Assembly: GCA_002347095.1 (NCBI GenBank)
Contig: DDWZ01000029.1
Coordinates: 62,001 to 126,000, forward strand
Reading direction: 5' to 3'
DNA from: Desulfobulbaceae bacterium UBA2273
Lineage (GTDB): Bacteria > Desulfobacterota > Desulfobulbia > Desulfobulbales > Desulfurivibrionaceae
DNA: 64,000 nucleotides
Each line of letters opens with the position of its first letter. Positions within the stretch are counted from its first letter, which is position 1. The notes beneath the pieces were generated by a model. The model saw only the letters and a list, made by a program, of their open reading frames with translations, made no database searches and had not been told where the DNA came from. The position numbers were made by a program, and so were the translations under genes. Below are positions 42,804-51,525 of this stretch, in pieces.

Positions 42804-44441
42804 ATGCAGAAATGGCTTTTTCGCGGCGCGGCACTTCTGCTCGCCGCCACCCTTGCCGCTCTTGGCGTGTACATCTTCTGCTCGTACCGAGCGTTCTTCA
42901 ATTCCGACGCCGCCATTGCCAATATCCTGGCGGAAGAAATTGTCCGGGCCGGAGAGCTTTTTCCAAAAAACTGGTGGTATGTCAACGATGATCTCTGGGT
43001 GTTTTACAAGCATCTGCTGCTGATCCCGTGGGTCATGGCCGGGGAAAACAGCTTTTTTGCCCATGGCGTTTCCGTTGCCATCGTGGTTCTGATTACCATG
43101 GCGGTGCTCGCCTTGCTCCTGAGGGATCTGGGACTGTCGAAAACAGCGGCGCTGATGGGCTGCATCATTATCGGCCTGGGGTATTCGCCCCTGTATCTGC
43201 GGGAGGTTTACGGCGAGGCCGCCTACACCTGGTACTTTGCCTTCATCATTTCCTTTCTGCTCCTGTGGCTCCGCGCCGACCGGCCGGATTCCGGAAAGAA
43301 TGCGAGGCGGGCCTTGTTCGGCCTTCTGCTCGTTCTTCTCTATCTTGTGGTGCTCGAAAATCCGGTGCGGTTTATGATCTACTACGTCGCGCCGTTTTGT
43401 GGCGCTTTCCTGCTCCTTGTGTATGCGGAGCGGGAGGCGCTGCGCAGGGGCGAATACGGTGATTGGCGGGCAGCGCTTTCTGCCAAGAGCCTTCCGGCGG
43501 GAGCCATTGCCGGGGTGTTCGTGCTGGGGGTCTTCTGCTATAAGGTGTTGCTCGCCGAGGTTCTCCATGCCGAAGGCGCCAATCATGCGCTGCTGGTCCC
43601 GCTCCAGGAACTGCCTTTCCATGCCGCCTATTCGGTGCTGGGGCTGTTGCACTTCATCGGCGCGGAGTGGCAGGACAAGGTGGAACTGGCCTCCGTGGAA
43701 GGGGTGGTTTCCCTGTTGCGGTTGGGGTTCTACCCCCTGGCCCTGGTGTTGCCCGCCTACTATGCCAAGAGAAATTTTTCCCGCCTGGAGCAGGGGCAAA
43801 GATTTTTCGTGGCTCTTTCCTACCTCGGCTTTGCCCTGATCTTCTTTTTATACTCGGTGAGCACCCTGCACGAAAATGCGTACGCCGCCCGCAACAACAT
43901 CAGGTATATCATTCCTTATTTGATGATGGTTCTGGTCTGCCCGGTGGTGGTGTGGCGTTTTTTCCCCCAGATCGCCAAGGCGGCGCTGGCCGTGGCCTTG
44001 TTACTCGCAATTGCTTCCACCTGGAACAATATCTCCCCAGAGGGCTGGCGGGAGATGGCCCAATCCCGCGCCGATTTGATCACGGTTCTCAAAAAACGCG
44101 GGCTGGTCTCCGGATATGCCCCGTACTGGGATTCGCACGTTTACACCGTGCTGAGCAAGGGCGAGGTGAGCATCCGGCCCCTTGATATCGACACGCGCGG
44201 AGTCGGCCTGTGTCTGTGGCTCTCCAGCGACCGCTGGTACGAAAAGGGCTATGCCGACGGCAAGGTTTTCTTTCTGGTGCCCAGTGAAAAGCTCGAAAAC
44301 TGGGAGGATGGGTGTGAAACCCTTTCCCTGCCCCAGCCCGTCGAATCCTTTCCCCAGGGCAACTACACGGTGTTTGTCTTTGCTGAGAATCCCCTTCCCG
44401 GCATCGCCGAGAAAGGGCGCGCCTGCAGAGAGGGCGAATGA
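42804..44441 (+). CDS. Polytopic membrane protein, GT-C glycosyltransferase-like
   Basis: A ~545-residue inner-membrane protein with about ten or more hydrophobic segments, starting WLFRGAALLLAATLAALGVY. The first periplasmic loop begins FFNSDAAIANILAEE; an acidic residue at this place is typical of lipid-phosphosugar-dependent GT-C enzymes such as ArnT. The C-terminal ~150 residues are soluble. I recognise the fold class only by pattern. The open frame extends upstream, but a good promoter at 42.6 kb puts the start at 42804 or a GTG at 42789; no strong ribosome site decides. The adjoining GT2, aminotransferase and flippase-like genes fit a lipid-linked sugar pathway. Confidence 0.65.
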   Translation: MQKWLFRGAALLLAATLAALGVYIFCSYRAFFNSDAAIANILAEEIVRAGELFPKNWWYVNDDLWVFYKHLLLIPWVMAGENSFFAHGVSVAIVVLITMAVLALLLRDLGLSKTAALMGCIIIGLGYSPLYLREVYGEAAYTWYFAFIISFLLLWLRADRPDSGKNARRALFGLLLVLLYLVVLENPVRFMIYYVAPFCGAFLLLVYAEREALRRGEYGDWRAALSAKSLPAGAIAGVFVLGVFCYKVLLAEVLHAEGANHALLVPLQELPFHAAYSVLGLLHFIGAEWQDKVELASVEGVVSLLRLGFYPLALVLPAYYAKRNFSRLEQGQRFFVALSYLGFALIFFLYSVSTLHENAYAARNNIRYIIPYLMMVLVCPVVVWRFFPQIAKAALAVALLLAIASTWNNISPEGWREMAQSRADLITVLKKRGLVSGYAPYWDSHVYTVLSKGEVSIRPLDIDTRGVGLCLWLSSDRWYEKGYADGKVFFLVPSEKLENWEDGCETLSLPQPVESFPQGNYTVFVFAENPLPGIAEKGRACREGE

Positions 44442-44454
44442 CCGTGGTTTTTAG

Positions 44455-44553
44455 CAGGGTGTTGAAAAACTCGTTTTTCGACCCCCTGTGTGCGATCCAC
44501 TGATGGATCGTGGTTGAAGAAAGCCAGGACGGCTTTTTTCAACATCCTGTTAG
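44455..44553. repeat. ~99-bp inverted-repeat (hairpin) element
   Basis: CAGGGTGTTGAAAAA at the left and TTTTTTCAACATCCTG at the right are inverted ends; an inner CGATCC/GGATCG palindrome lies between. The element fills the gap between the GT-C-like gene and the GT2 gene, and looks like a MITE or the palindromic remnant of an insertion sequence. On either strand a T-run follows part of the stem, so it may also terminate transcription. Confidence 0.65.
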
Positions 44554-44586
44554 AGCGGCACGAGTCAACGAAAAAGAGGAACTCCC

Positions 44587-45531
44587 ATGGACAGGCCGGT
44601 AAAGATCAGTGTGGTATCCCCGGTGTATGGCTGCCGGGAGTGTTTGGGCGCGCTCTGCGAAAGGGTTGCCGCAACCCTTGCCCCCATTGCCGACGATTTT
44701 GAGATCATTCTGGTCAATGATGCCTGCCCGCAGGGTTCGTGGGAGCATATCCAGGCGCTTGCCCGCCAGGACCCCAGAATCAAGGGGATCAATCTTTCCC
44801 GGAATTTCGGCCAGCATTACGCCATCACCGCCGGGCTCGACTATGCCCAGGGCGATTGGGTGGTGGTGATGGATTGCGACCTGCAGGACAAGCCCGAGGA
44901 GATCGGTAAGCTCTACGCCAAGGCACGGGAGGGATACGACATCGTTTTCGGGCAGAGGGTGGAGCGGCAGGACAGCTTTTTCAAGAGGCTCTCCTCCCGG
45001 CTGTTTTACTGGGTGCTGGAGTATTTCACCGACACGGAGCATGACAAGACCATTGCCAATTTCGGCATCTTTTCGCGCCAGGTGATTGAAACCGTCAACC
45101 GCTTTCGGGAGCAGAACCGTTCTTTTCCGCTGTTTGTCAAGATCGCCGGTTTCAAGAGGACTCAGATCCCGGTGGAGCACGATGACCGGTTGTACGGCAA
45201 ATCCTCCTACAACTTCAGCAAGCTGGTCAATCTGGCCATCGATTCCATCGTGGCCCACTCCAACAAACCGCTGCGGCTCTTCATCCAGTTCGGCTTTTTC
45301 ATTGCCCTGGGCAGCATGCTCTACGCCGTGTGGCTGGTGTTGAGCTATTTCCTTTACGGCGACATCGCCGAGGGTTGGACCAGCCTGATGGTTTCGATGT
45401 TTTTCATGTTCGGTCTTCTTTTCGGCATTTTGGGGATTCTGGGCTTGTACATCGGTAAGATCTTCGACGAGGTCAAAGGGCGGCCGCTGTATATCATTCA
45501 GGAAGTTGTCAATATCGAGCCCAGGTCATGA
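44587..45531 (+). CDS. GT2 glycosyltransferase, polyprenyl-phosphate sugar transferase type
   Basis: A 314-residue protein with a cytosolic GT-A domain and two C-terminal membrane helices (~230-255 and ~265-290). ISVVSPVYGC, the nucleotide-binding ILVNDACPQGS, and the DxD-region VVMDCDLQDKPEE are intact, as is the downstream YGKSSYNFSKLVNLAID typical of DPM1/GtrB/ArnC enzymes. It would move a nucleotide sugar onto undecaprenyl phosphate at the inner membrane. AAGAGGAAC precedes the ATG. Its stop overlaps the wbqC start by ATGA. Confidence 0.92.
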   Translation: MDRPVKISVVSPVYGCRECLGALCERVAATLAPIADDFEIILVNDACPQGSWEHIQALARQDPRIKGINLSRNFGQHYAITAGLDYAQGDWVVVMDCDLQDKPEEIGKLYAKAREGYDIVFGQRVERQDSFFKRLSSRLFYWVLEYFTDTEHDKTIANFGIFSRQVIETVNRFREQNRSFPLFVKIAGFKRTQIPVEHDDRLYGKSSYNFSKLVNLAIDSIVAHSNKPLRLFIQFGFFIALGSMLYAVWLVLSYFLYGDIAEGWTSLMVSMFFMFGLLFGILGILGLYIGKIFDEVKGRPLYIIQEVVNIEPRS

Positions 45532-46220
45532 AGAAGGTCGCCATTCTCCAGTCCAATTATATCCCCTGGAAGGGATATTTCGACATCATCGGCAGCGTCG
45601 ACGAGTTCGTGCTCTACGACGACATGCAGTACACCAAGAACGACTGGCGCAACCGCAACAAGATCAAGACCCAAAAAGGCCTGGAGTGGATCACTATTCC
45701 GGTGCGGGTGGAATCGTTGTCCCAGACGATCCTGGAGACCAGGATCGCCAATCCGGCCTGGCACAAGCAGCACTGGAAGATGCTGGCCCAGAACTACGCC
45801 AAGGCCGGCCATTTCAAGGAGTACAAGGATGTTTTCGAGGAGCTGTATCTGGGCGCAACCGAAACCTCTCTCAGCGCGATAAACCGCAAATTCATCCAGG
45901 CCATCAACGGGCTGCTGGGGATCACCACCACCATCCGCTGCTCCAGCGAATTCACCCTGGCGCCGGGGAAAAGCGAACGCCTCCTGGAGTTATGCAAGAC
46001 CCTGGGCGCGACCACCTATCTGAGCGGCCCGGCAGCCAAGGACTATCTCGACGCCGCGATTTTCGCCGAGGCGGGGATCGGGGTCGAATGGATGGACTAC
46101 AGCGGCTACCCCGAATACACCCAGCTCTTCCCGCCCTTTGCGCACGGGGTGTCCATTGTGGATCTGCTGTTCAACGAGGGCGTCAATGCCCCGAAATTCA
46201 TGAAAGGCGTGCAACGATGA
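45528..46220 (+). CDS. WbqC-family protein
   Basis: A 230-residue cytosolic protein starting KKVAILQSNYIPWKGYFDII, the hallmark of the WbqC family, with LYDDMQYTKNDWRNRNKI following. WbqC-like genes occur in O-antigen and other glycan clusters and are suspected to modify an amino sugar. The exact reaction here is not known. It overlaps both neighbours by ATGA and is therefore cotranslated with the GT2 and aminotransferase genes. Confidence 0.9.
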   Translation: MKKVAILQSNYIPWKGYFDIIGSVDEFVLYDDMQYTKNDWRNRNKIKTQKGLEWITIPVRVESLSQTILETRIANPAWHKQHWKMLAQNYAKAGHFKEYKDVFEELYLGATETSLSAINRKFIQAINGLLGITTTIRCSSEFTLAPGKSERLLELCKTLGATTYLSGPAAKDYLDAAIFAEAGIGVEWMDYSGYPEYTQLFPPFAHGVSIVDLLFNEGVNAPKFMKGVQR

Positions 46221-47353
46221 TCCCCTTCAACAAGCCCCCGCATACCGGCAACGAAGAGCAGTACGTTCTCGAGGCGATGAAGAGCCCGCAGATTTCCGGC
46301 GATGGCCCGTTCGGCAAGCGGTGCCAGCGCTGGTTCGAAGAGCAGCTCGGCTGCCGAAAAACCCTGCTCACCCCCTCCTGCACCCATGCCCTGGAGATGG
46401 CCGCGATCCTCATCGGCATCCAACCCGGGGATGAGGTGATCATGCCCAGCTATACTTTTGTCAGCACCGCCAATGCCTTTGCCTTGCGCGGGGCGCGCAT
46501 CGTCTTCGTGGACATCCGCCCGGACACCATGAACATCGATGAAACCCGGATCGAGGCGGCGATCACCCCGCAAACCAAGGCCATTGTGCCGGTGCATTAT
46601 GCCGGGGTGGGCTGCGAGATGGACACCATCATGACCCTGGCCGAGAAGTATGGCCTTTTTGTCATCGAGGATGCGGCCCAGGGCATGATGAGCCGCTACA
46701 AGGGCAGGCCGCTTGGCACCATCGGCCATCTCGGCGCCTACAGCTTCCATGAGACCAAGAATTACACCAGCGGCGGCGAGGGCGGCTTGCTGATCATCAA
46801 CGACGGGCGCTTTACCGAGCGGGCCGAGATCATCCGCGAGAAAGGCACCAACCGCAGCCAGTTTTTCCGCGGCATGGTGGACAAGTACAGTTGGGTGGAC
46901 ATCGGCAGCAGCTACCTGCCTTGCGAGCTCCAGGCCGCCTACCTCTGGGGGCAGTTGGAGATGGCGGAAGCCATCAATGGTGATCGGCTCAAAAGCTGGC
47001 TGGCCTACCGCGACAAGCTGGGCTCCCTGGCTGCTGCCGGAGTCATCGAACTCCCGGTGATTACGGAAACCTGCCAGCATAACGCCCACATGTTTTATCT
47101 CAAGGTCAAGGATCTGGAGGAGCGCACCGCGCTGCTTGATCTTTTCAAGCAGTATGTGATCTGGGCGGTGTTCCACTATGTGCCGCTGCACAGCGCGCCG
47201 GCCGGGTTGAAATACGGGCGTTTTTCCGGCAGGGATATCCATACCACCAGCCAGAGCGAACGGCTGATCCGTTTGCCGCTGTATTATGGCATTACCACGG
47301 CAGAGATTGACACGGTCTGCGAGAAAATCACGGAATGGAGCGGGAAAAACTGA
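46217..47353 (+). CDS. DegT/DnrJ-type sugar aminotransferase (dTDP-4-amino-4,6-dideoxygalactose type)
   Basis: The 378-residue PLP enzyme aminates a nucleotide-linked keto sugar. MIPFNKPPHTGNEEQYVLEA is the WecE/RffA-type N-terminus. The cofactor lysine is Lys181 (YSFHETKNYTSGGEGG), and the aspartate pairing the pyridine nitrogen is in VIEDAAQGM. The product by family precedent is dTDP-Fuc4N, though no thymidylyltransferase or dehydratase gene is in view. It overlaps the wbqC stop by ATGA, and its TGA shares a base with the ATG of the next gene. Confidence 0.92.
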   Translation: MIPFNKPPHTGNEEQYVLEAMKSPQISGDGPFGKRCQRWFEEQLGCRKTLLTPSCTHALEMAAILIGIQPGDEVIMPSYTFVSTANAFALRGARIVFVDIRPDTMNIDETRIEAAITPQTKAIVPVHYAGVGCEMDTIMTLAEKYGLFVIEDAAQGMMSRYKGRPLGTIGHLGAYSFHETKNYTSGGEGGLLIINDGRFTERAEIIREKGTNRSQFFRGMVDKYSWVDIGSSYLPCELQAAYLWGQLEMAEAINGDRLKSWLAYRDKLGSLAAAGVIELPVITETCQHNAHMFYLKVKDLEERTALLDLFKQYVIWAVFHYVPLHSAPAGLKYGRFSGRDIHTTSQSERLIRLPLYYGITTAEIDTVCEKITEWSGKN

Positions 47354-47715
47354 TGGCACATCTGTACATCTTCGGCACCATACTCTTTACGGTTTACGGC
47401 CAGTTGATCATCAAGTGGCGGGTGCCGTTTCACGGGAGCCTGCCCGGCGAGATGCTCCCCAAACTTATTTTTCTGCTCAAGCTGTTTTTCGACCCCTTCA
47501 TCATGAGCGGCTTTGTCGCGGCCTTTCTGGCCTCGCTCTGCTGGATGGCCGCCATGACCGCCTTTGATCTCAGCTATGCCTATCCCTTCATGGGCCTCAA
47601 CTTTGTCCTGGTGTTTCTGGCCTCGGCGATCCTGCTCAACGAACAGGTCACCCTGTACAAGGTGGCTGGCCTGACCCTCATTGTGCTGGGAATCGTCATC
47701 TCAAGCAGGGGCTGA
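47353..47715 (+). CDS. EamA/ArnE-like four-helix membrane protein
   Basis: A 120-residue inner-membrane protein with four helices. TVYGQLIIKWRV, AFDLSYAYPFMGLNFVLVFL and LNEQVTLYKVAGLTLIVLGI are typical of EamA/SMR-type proteins such as ArnE/ArnF, which flip undecaprenyl-phosphate-linked sugars. The start is an ATG overlapping the aminotransferase TGA; an in-frame ATG lies 18 bases upstream. It is the last gene of the tightly overlapping glycan unit. Confidence 0.82.
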   Translation: MAHLYIFGTILFTVYGQLIIKWRVPFHGSLPGEMLPKLIFLLKLFFDPFIMSGFVAAFLASLCWMAAMTAFDLSYAYPFMGLNFVLVFLASAILLNEQVTLYKVAGLTLIVLGIVISSRG

Positions 47716-47730
47716 TTTCCTCCCCCACCC

Positions 47731-48900
47731 TTAGCGTTGCGGAGCCGGATCGCGGTTGTAGATATCCCGCCGAAACTGGACCGTGCCGTCACGATCAACC
47801 CAGGCGGTCATGTAGGCCATATATACGGCGATGGGCGAGGGGATGGGTATGCTCTGCGTCTTGTCGCTGGCGATCGCCGCGGTCAGGGCTTCCATGGAAC
47901 CCAGAGGGGTGCCCTGGAGGAGATAGACCGCCAGATCCAGGGGCCTTGCCAAACGGATGCAGCCGGAGCTGAAGGTGCGGTCGTCCTTCTGGAACAGATC
48001 CCGGGAAGGGGTGTCGTGCAGGTAGACATCGTAGGGATTGGGAAAGAGGAACTTCACCCGGCCAAGGGCATTGGCCGGGCCGGGTTCCTGGCGCAGCCGG
48101 TAGGGAAAGCGCGAAGGGGAAAGGCTGGTCCAGTCGACCCCGGCCGAGTCGATCTCCGTGCTGGGGTTCCAGCCGAGAAATACCCGGATATCGGACTTGC
48201 GGAGATAGCCTGGATTTTTTTTGATCTTCGGCAGAAGATCCTTGGTGGCGATGGAGTGCGGCACCTCCCAGGTCGGATTGAGCACCAGGGAAGAGATGCG
48301 CCCGTTGAACACCGGGGTTTGCCGGTAGGTCTTGCCGACAATCACGGGCATGGAGAGCCGGAGTTCGCCATCCTCGTACAGCTTGAGGGTGAAATCGGCG
48401 ATATTGACCAGGATATGGCGCGGCTCCAGAAGGGACGGCAGCGGCTGGCAGCGTTCGAGGCTTGCGGCGAGTTGCCGGATGCGTTCGCTGACCGGGACAT
48501 TCAGTTCGGTCAGGGTTTTGGTTCCGACAACGCCATCGGTAATGAGGCCATGGCGGGACTGAAACCTCTGCACCGCCTCCCGGAGAGTTTTGTCGAAAAG
48601 GAAAAAATATTCCTCTTCCCTTGGCGCAGCCAGGTCTCCGCTCGCGACAAGGCGTTGCCGCAGGAGGGGGGTGCGGACATCCATGTCGCCTTCGTGCAGG
48701 GTGGGGCCGCCAGGAACCTGCGGCCAGCCGCCTTGCGCGGCAAGCTGGTGATGCTGGGCCAGGGCCTTTTCCAGCCCGGGCAACAAGCAAAGCTCTCCCC
48801 TTGCCGAGGGCGCTTCGGGCGCTGCCATTGCCGAAACCGGAAACAGGGCAATGATAAGGGCGCAGCAGAAAAAGCGGAAGAAGTGCGAGGCCGGAGACAT
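47731..48900 (-). CDS. L,D-transpeptidase (LdtD/YcbB-like)
   Basis: A 389-residue periplasmic enzyme forming 3-3 peptidoglycan crosslinks. It has a signal peptide (FFCCALIIALFPVSAMA), a helical scaffold region, a peptidoglycan-binding repeat (AVQRFQSRHGLITDGVVG), and a YkuD catalytic domain with VYLHDTPSR...FSSGCIRLARPLDL holding the catalytic Cys and His. I use the ATG at 48900; an upstream TTG at 48933 overlaps the ycbK-like stop. It is paired with a YcbK-type gene, the same neighbour as E. coli ycbB. Confidence 0.92.
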   Translation of the reverse strand: MSPASHFFRFFCCALIIALFPVSAMAAPEAPSARGELCLLPGLEKALAQHHQLAAQGGWPQVPGGPTLHEGDMDVRTPLLRQRLVASGDLAAPREEEYFFLFDKTLREAVQRFQSRHGLITDGVVGTKTLTELNVPVSERIRQLAASLERCQPLPSLLEPRHILVNIADFTLKLYEDGELRLSMPVIVGKTYRQTPVFNGRISSLVLNPTWEVPHSIATKDLLPKIKKNPGYLRKSDIRVFLGWNPSTEIDSAGVDWTSLSPSRFPYRLRQEPGPANALGRVKFLFPNPYDVYLHDTPSRDLFQKDDRTFSSGCIRLARPLDLAVYLLQGTPLGSMEALTAAIASDKTQSIPIPSPIAVYMAYMTAWVDRDGTVQFRRDIYNRDPAPQR

Positions 48901-48926
48901 GGGAGCAGATGGGTTTTTCGCCCTGA

Positions 48927-49481
48927 CTACCAAGTGCGGAAGGTTCCTGAATCGATATGGACGAAGTCTCCGCTGGGGTAATAGCCCACGCCGCCGATGC
49001 GAAGCGAGAGGGCGGTGCGTTGGAGTTCGGCCAGGCGGGTGCCGGGGATGCGGATGTCCAAGGCGCGGCCTTCGAGATGCAGGCTGTGTTTCGCCACCTT
49101 GTGGCCCCGGCTGATGAGGATGTTGTTGTATTTCGGCGAACGGTAGCCCGAGATGATGTGGATCTCGTTGTTGCGCCCCAATCGGGTGTTCACCAGGTCG
49201 AGAAAATCCAGGGTTTGGATGTCAATGGGATGCTGCTCGTTTGTATGGTGGCAGCGCAACAGCCAGTTCAGTTCCTGGATGGCTTGCGGATTGTACTGGC
49301 CATCCGGGTCGCGATAGGTGGTGTTGATTTTTTCGCCGGTATGGATGTTGTAGAGGTTCAACCGGCCAGAAGGCTGATTTGCTGGAGAAAAATTGGCCCA
49401 TGTCTTTTCAGGATGGAGAAAAGCAAGGGTGGTCAGCAGCGAGGCCTTGAGGAATGAGCGTCTGCTGGAGGGGAAGCGCAT
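48927..49481 (-). CDS. YcbK-like DUF882 protein (peptidase M15 fold), Tat-exported
   Basis: A 184-residue periplasmic protein with a twin-arginine signal (SSRRSFLKASLLTTLAFL). The mature domain contains IHIISGYRSPKYN, HSLHLEGRALDIRI, and GGVGYYPSGDFVHID, with His and Asp zinc ligands of the M15/DUF882 fold. YcbK-type proteins are thought to hydrolyse or edit peptidoglycan. The ATG follows GGAGACTCTTTCC. It lies upstream of the L,D-transpeptidase and is probably cotranscribed. Confidence 0.9.
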   Translation of the reverse strand: MRFPSSRRSFLKASLLTTLAFLHPEKTWANFSPANQPSGRLNLYNIHTGEKINTTYRDPDGQYNPQAIQELNWLLRCHHTNEQHPIDIQTLDFLDLVNTRLGRNNEIHIISGYRSPKYNNILISRGHKVAKHSLHLEGRALDIRIPGTRLAELQRTALSLRIGGVGYYPSGDFVHIDSGTFRTW

Positions 49482-49717
49482 GGAAAGAGTCTCCTGGTGT
49501 ATCGGGGCAGATGGGGCGGTGTGCGCGGCTGCAGGGAAGTACGATTATGGCGCAATTTCGTCAATGATTCCTAGTTTAACCGCATTTGCTTGGATTTGCA
49601 CATTTTTTTTAACATGGATGGCCTGGAGGGATCGAAAACAAAAAAAATACGGGATACGCCACCCCTGCTGAAATCATGGTATTTCCGCGCTCTCCGGCCC
49701 GAATTATGGTTTTCTCG

Positions 49718-49939
49718 CTAAAACGGCTCGAAATCGATTTTGCCGTCAAACTCCTCGGCGTAGTGTTCGCTGTGGAAGAAGGAGCAGCGCAGACACCGTT
49801 CACTTTTTTGGGCAAAGGTAAACAGGGGCTGGCCGGAGCCGATGGTGCCGGCCAGCAAGGCGCAGTTTTTTCCCGAAACCGGGAAGGCCGGGCAATTTTT
49901 TTTCTTTTCTCCGCAGTTGTGAAAATCCCAGCACTGCAT
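49718..49939 (-). CDS. Small cysteine-rich protein with CW-type motif
   Basis: A 73-residue protein (MQCWDFHNCGEKKKNCPAFP, then GKNCALLAGT and ERCLRCSFFHSEHY). Eight cysteines in the pattern of a two-CW-like metal-binding domain. GGGGAGGAG precedes the ATG at 49939 at good spacing, which I prefer over a longer frame. It may bind iron-sulfur or zinc; the role is unknown. It is the last chromosomal gene before the island's attachment site. Confidence 0.75.
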   Translation of the reverse strand: MQCWDFHNCGEKKKNCPAFPVSGKNCALLAGTIGSGQPLFTFAQKSERCLRCSFFHSEHYAEEFDGKIDFEPF

Positions 49940-50101
49940 GGCGCTCCTCCCCGGGAACGGGATCGATTCGTGGTCAAGCCGTTCATCGTATTCCCCGGCT
50001 GAACGGAAATGGGGGAAAGGCGGCTTGGGCAACACCATAACAAAAGGCTGGAAGCCGAGTCAATACGTTAAAAATACGGATAGCCGCGGCGGCCTGGAAT
50101 G

Positions 50102-50135
50102 AAAAAAGGGCTTAGAGGATATCCTCTAAGCCCTT
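50102..50135 (-). terminator. Terminator of the displaced tRNA-Arg gene
   Basis: A perfect 30-base palindrome (15-base arms starting AAGGGCTTAGAGGAT) with a T-run on the minus strand. It lies about 10 bases beyond the tRNA 3' end and was the native terminator of the tRNA gene. Confidence 0.85.
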
Positions 50136-50143
50136 GCTGTTTC

Positions 50144-50192
50144 TGGTGCGCCCGGCACGATTCGAACGTGCGACCTGCGGATTCGTAGTCCG
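50144..50192 (-). other. Attachment site: 3' half of tRNA-Arg(ACG)
   Basis: On the minus strand the sequence runs from the anticodon arm (loop CTACGAA, anticodon ACG) through the T-arm (GCACG/CGTGC around TTCGAAT) to the acceptor strand and CCA. Upstream of CGGACTACG the tRNA sequence stops and unrelated AT-rich DNA follows. This is one end of an element that integrated into a tRNA-Arg gene, next to its integrase. An intact copy should lie at the other end, to the right of the window. Confidence 0.85.
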
Positions 50193-50297
50193 GTATTCTA
50201 AACAAATAACTTGCTGATTTTACACAATTTGATAAAGTATAAAACAATTATTGGACTAAATGTGGACACCCTGACAATTTGAAAGAGGTTTTCAAGG

Positions 50298-51287
50298 ATG
50301 GCATCGATCGACAAGCGTGGTCCACTGCAATTTCGTGCAAGAATTACAAAAAAAGGCTTTCCTTCTCAAACCAAAACCCTTTCGAGTCGGGAAGCAGCCG
50401 AAAAGTGGGTACGGAAAACGTTGGCAGCAATGGAACAAGGAACTTTTATTTGCTCAAAAGAAGCTGAACAAACGATCCTCGAAGAGGCTCTTGAGCGATA
50501 TGCCAGGGAGATTTCGCCAGAGAAAAAAGGTCATGCACAAGAGCTACAGCGCATCAAGATATGGAAGAACCATCCTCTCGCGCTAAGATCTCTCGCTTCT
50601 CTTCGGGGCTCCGATTTGGCAAAATATCGTGACGAAAGATTGTTCGCGGGGAAGGCTTCCAATACGATTCGGCTGGAGCTTGCCATCATCTCTCACCTGT
50701 TCACCATTGCCAGGAAAGAATGGGGTATGGAAAGCCTGGTTAATCCTGTTCAGCTAATCCGTATGCCGAAGCCATCGATAGAGCGAGATCGAAGGTTGCA
50801 GGGTGATGAGGCGGATCGGCTGCGAAACGCTGCGAGCAAGTCAAAGTCTTGTGAAATCGGACCGATGATCGACATAGCCTTAGAAACGGCCGCGCGACGG
50901 GGCGAGATCGCGGCTATGCGCTGGGAATATATCAACCTGGCCCGAAAAACTTGGCATATCCCGGAAACAAAAAATGGCACCCCGCGGACAGTACCACTTT
51001 CTATGAAGGCTATAGAGGTTTTGCAGCGACTTACTAGGATAATTGATGGCAACGTGTGGAGGTTTTGCCGAGAGCAAGGGATCACCCAGGCTTTCGAAAG
51101 AGTTTGCGTGCGAGCCCAGATTGAGAATCTTCATTTTCACGACCTGCGCCACGAAGCCACCAGTCGTTTTTTTGAAAAAGGGCTGAATATTATGGAAGTG
51201 TCGGCCATCACCGGCCATAAGGATCTAAAGATGCTGAAGCGGTATACTCACCTTCGAGCCGAGGATCTGGCTGTGAAACTTGGGTGA
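50298..51287 (+). CDS. Tyrosine-recombinase integrase
   Basis: The 329-residue integrase has an N-terminal arm-binding region (DKRGPLQFRARITKKGFPSQ), a SAM-like core-binding domain (~60-160) and a catalytic domain with ETAARRGEIAAMRWEYI (Arg near 200), HDLRHEAT (about 281-288), TGHKDLKMLKRYTHL (His and the nucleophile Tyr near 316). All catalytic residues are visible. It lies 105 bases inside the tRNA-Arg attachment site, the typical position for the integrase of a tRNA-inserting element. Confidence 0.94.
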   Translation: MASIDKRGPLQFRARITKKGFPSQTKTLSSREAAEKWVRKTLAAMEQGTFICSKEAEQTILEEALERYAREISPEKKGHAQELQRIKIWKNHPLALRSLASLRGSDLAKYRDERLFAGKASNTIRLELAIISHLFTIARKEWGMESLVNPVQLIRMPKPSIERDRRLQGDEADRLRNAASKSKSCEIGPMIDIALETAARRGEIAAMRWEYINLARKTWHIPETKNGTPRTVPLSMKAIEVLQRLTRIIDGNVWRFCREQGITQAFERVCVRAQIENLHFHDLRHEATSRFFEKGLNIMEVSAITGHKDLKMLKRYTHLRAEDLAVKLG

Positions 51288-51400
51288 TCAGCAGGCCTCG
51301 CACAAATTTTGATTCTCTAGCAACCACTCTGGGGGATTAAGAATAATTTCTTTTTTCTTTATATGTAAGCTAAAATTGAACTTTTGGACCTGCGCTGAAA

Positions 51401-51511
51401 ATGGCGAAAAAAAGACGAGCCTTGCCAAGAAAAAATGATCGTCCAACAGGTGCGGACACCCGATCGCCGAAAAAGGCTGCTCCGGGTAATGCTCACGTCA
51501 GCGACAAATAA
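51401..51511 (+). CDS. Possible small basic protein, uncertain
   Basis: A 36-codon frame (MAKKRRALPRKNDRPTGAD...) ends 14 bases before the SIR2 gene. It is very Lys/Arg-rich and lacks a clear ribosome site. It may be a coding leader or chance. Confidence 0.25.
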   Translation: MAKKRRALPRKNDRPTGADTRSPKKAAPGNAHVSDK

Positions 51512-51525
51512 AAAAAGCGATAGTA

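Noticed and set aside
49393..49671. Plus-strand frame beginning inside ycbK
   Set aside because: Most of it is antisense to the Tat-exported protein gene and the rest has no recognisable feature.
50144..50192. Functional tRNA-Arg gene
   Set aside because: Only the 3' half is present; the D-arm and 5' acceptor strand are missing, so it is an attachment-site remnant.
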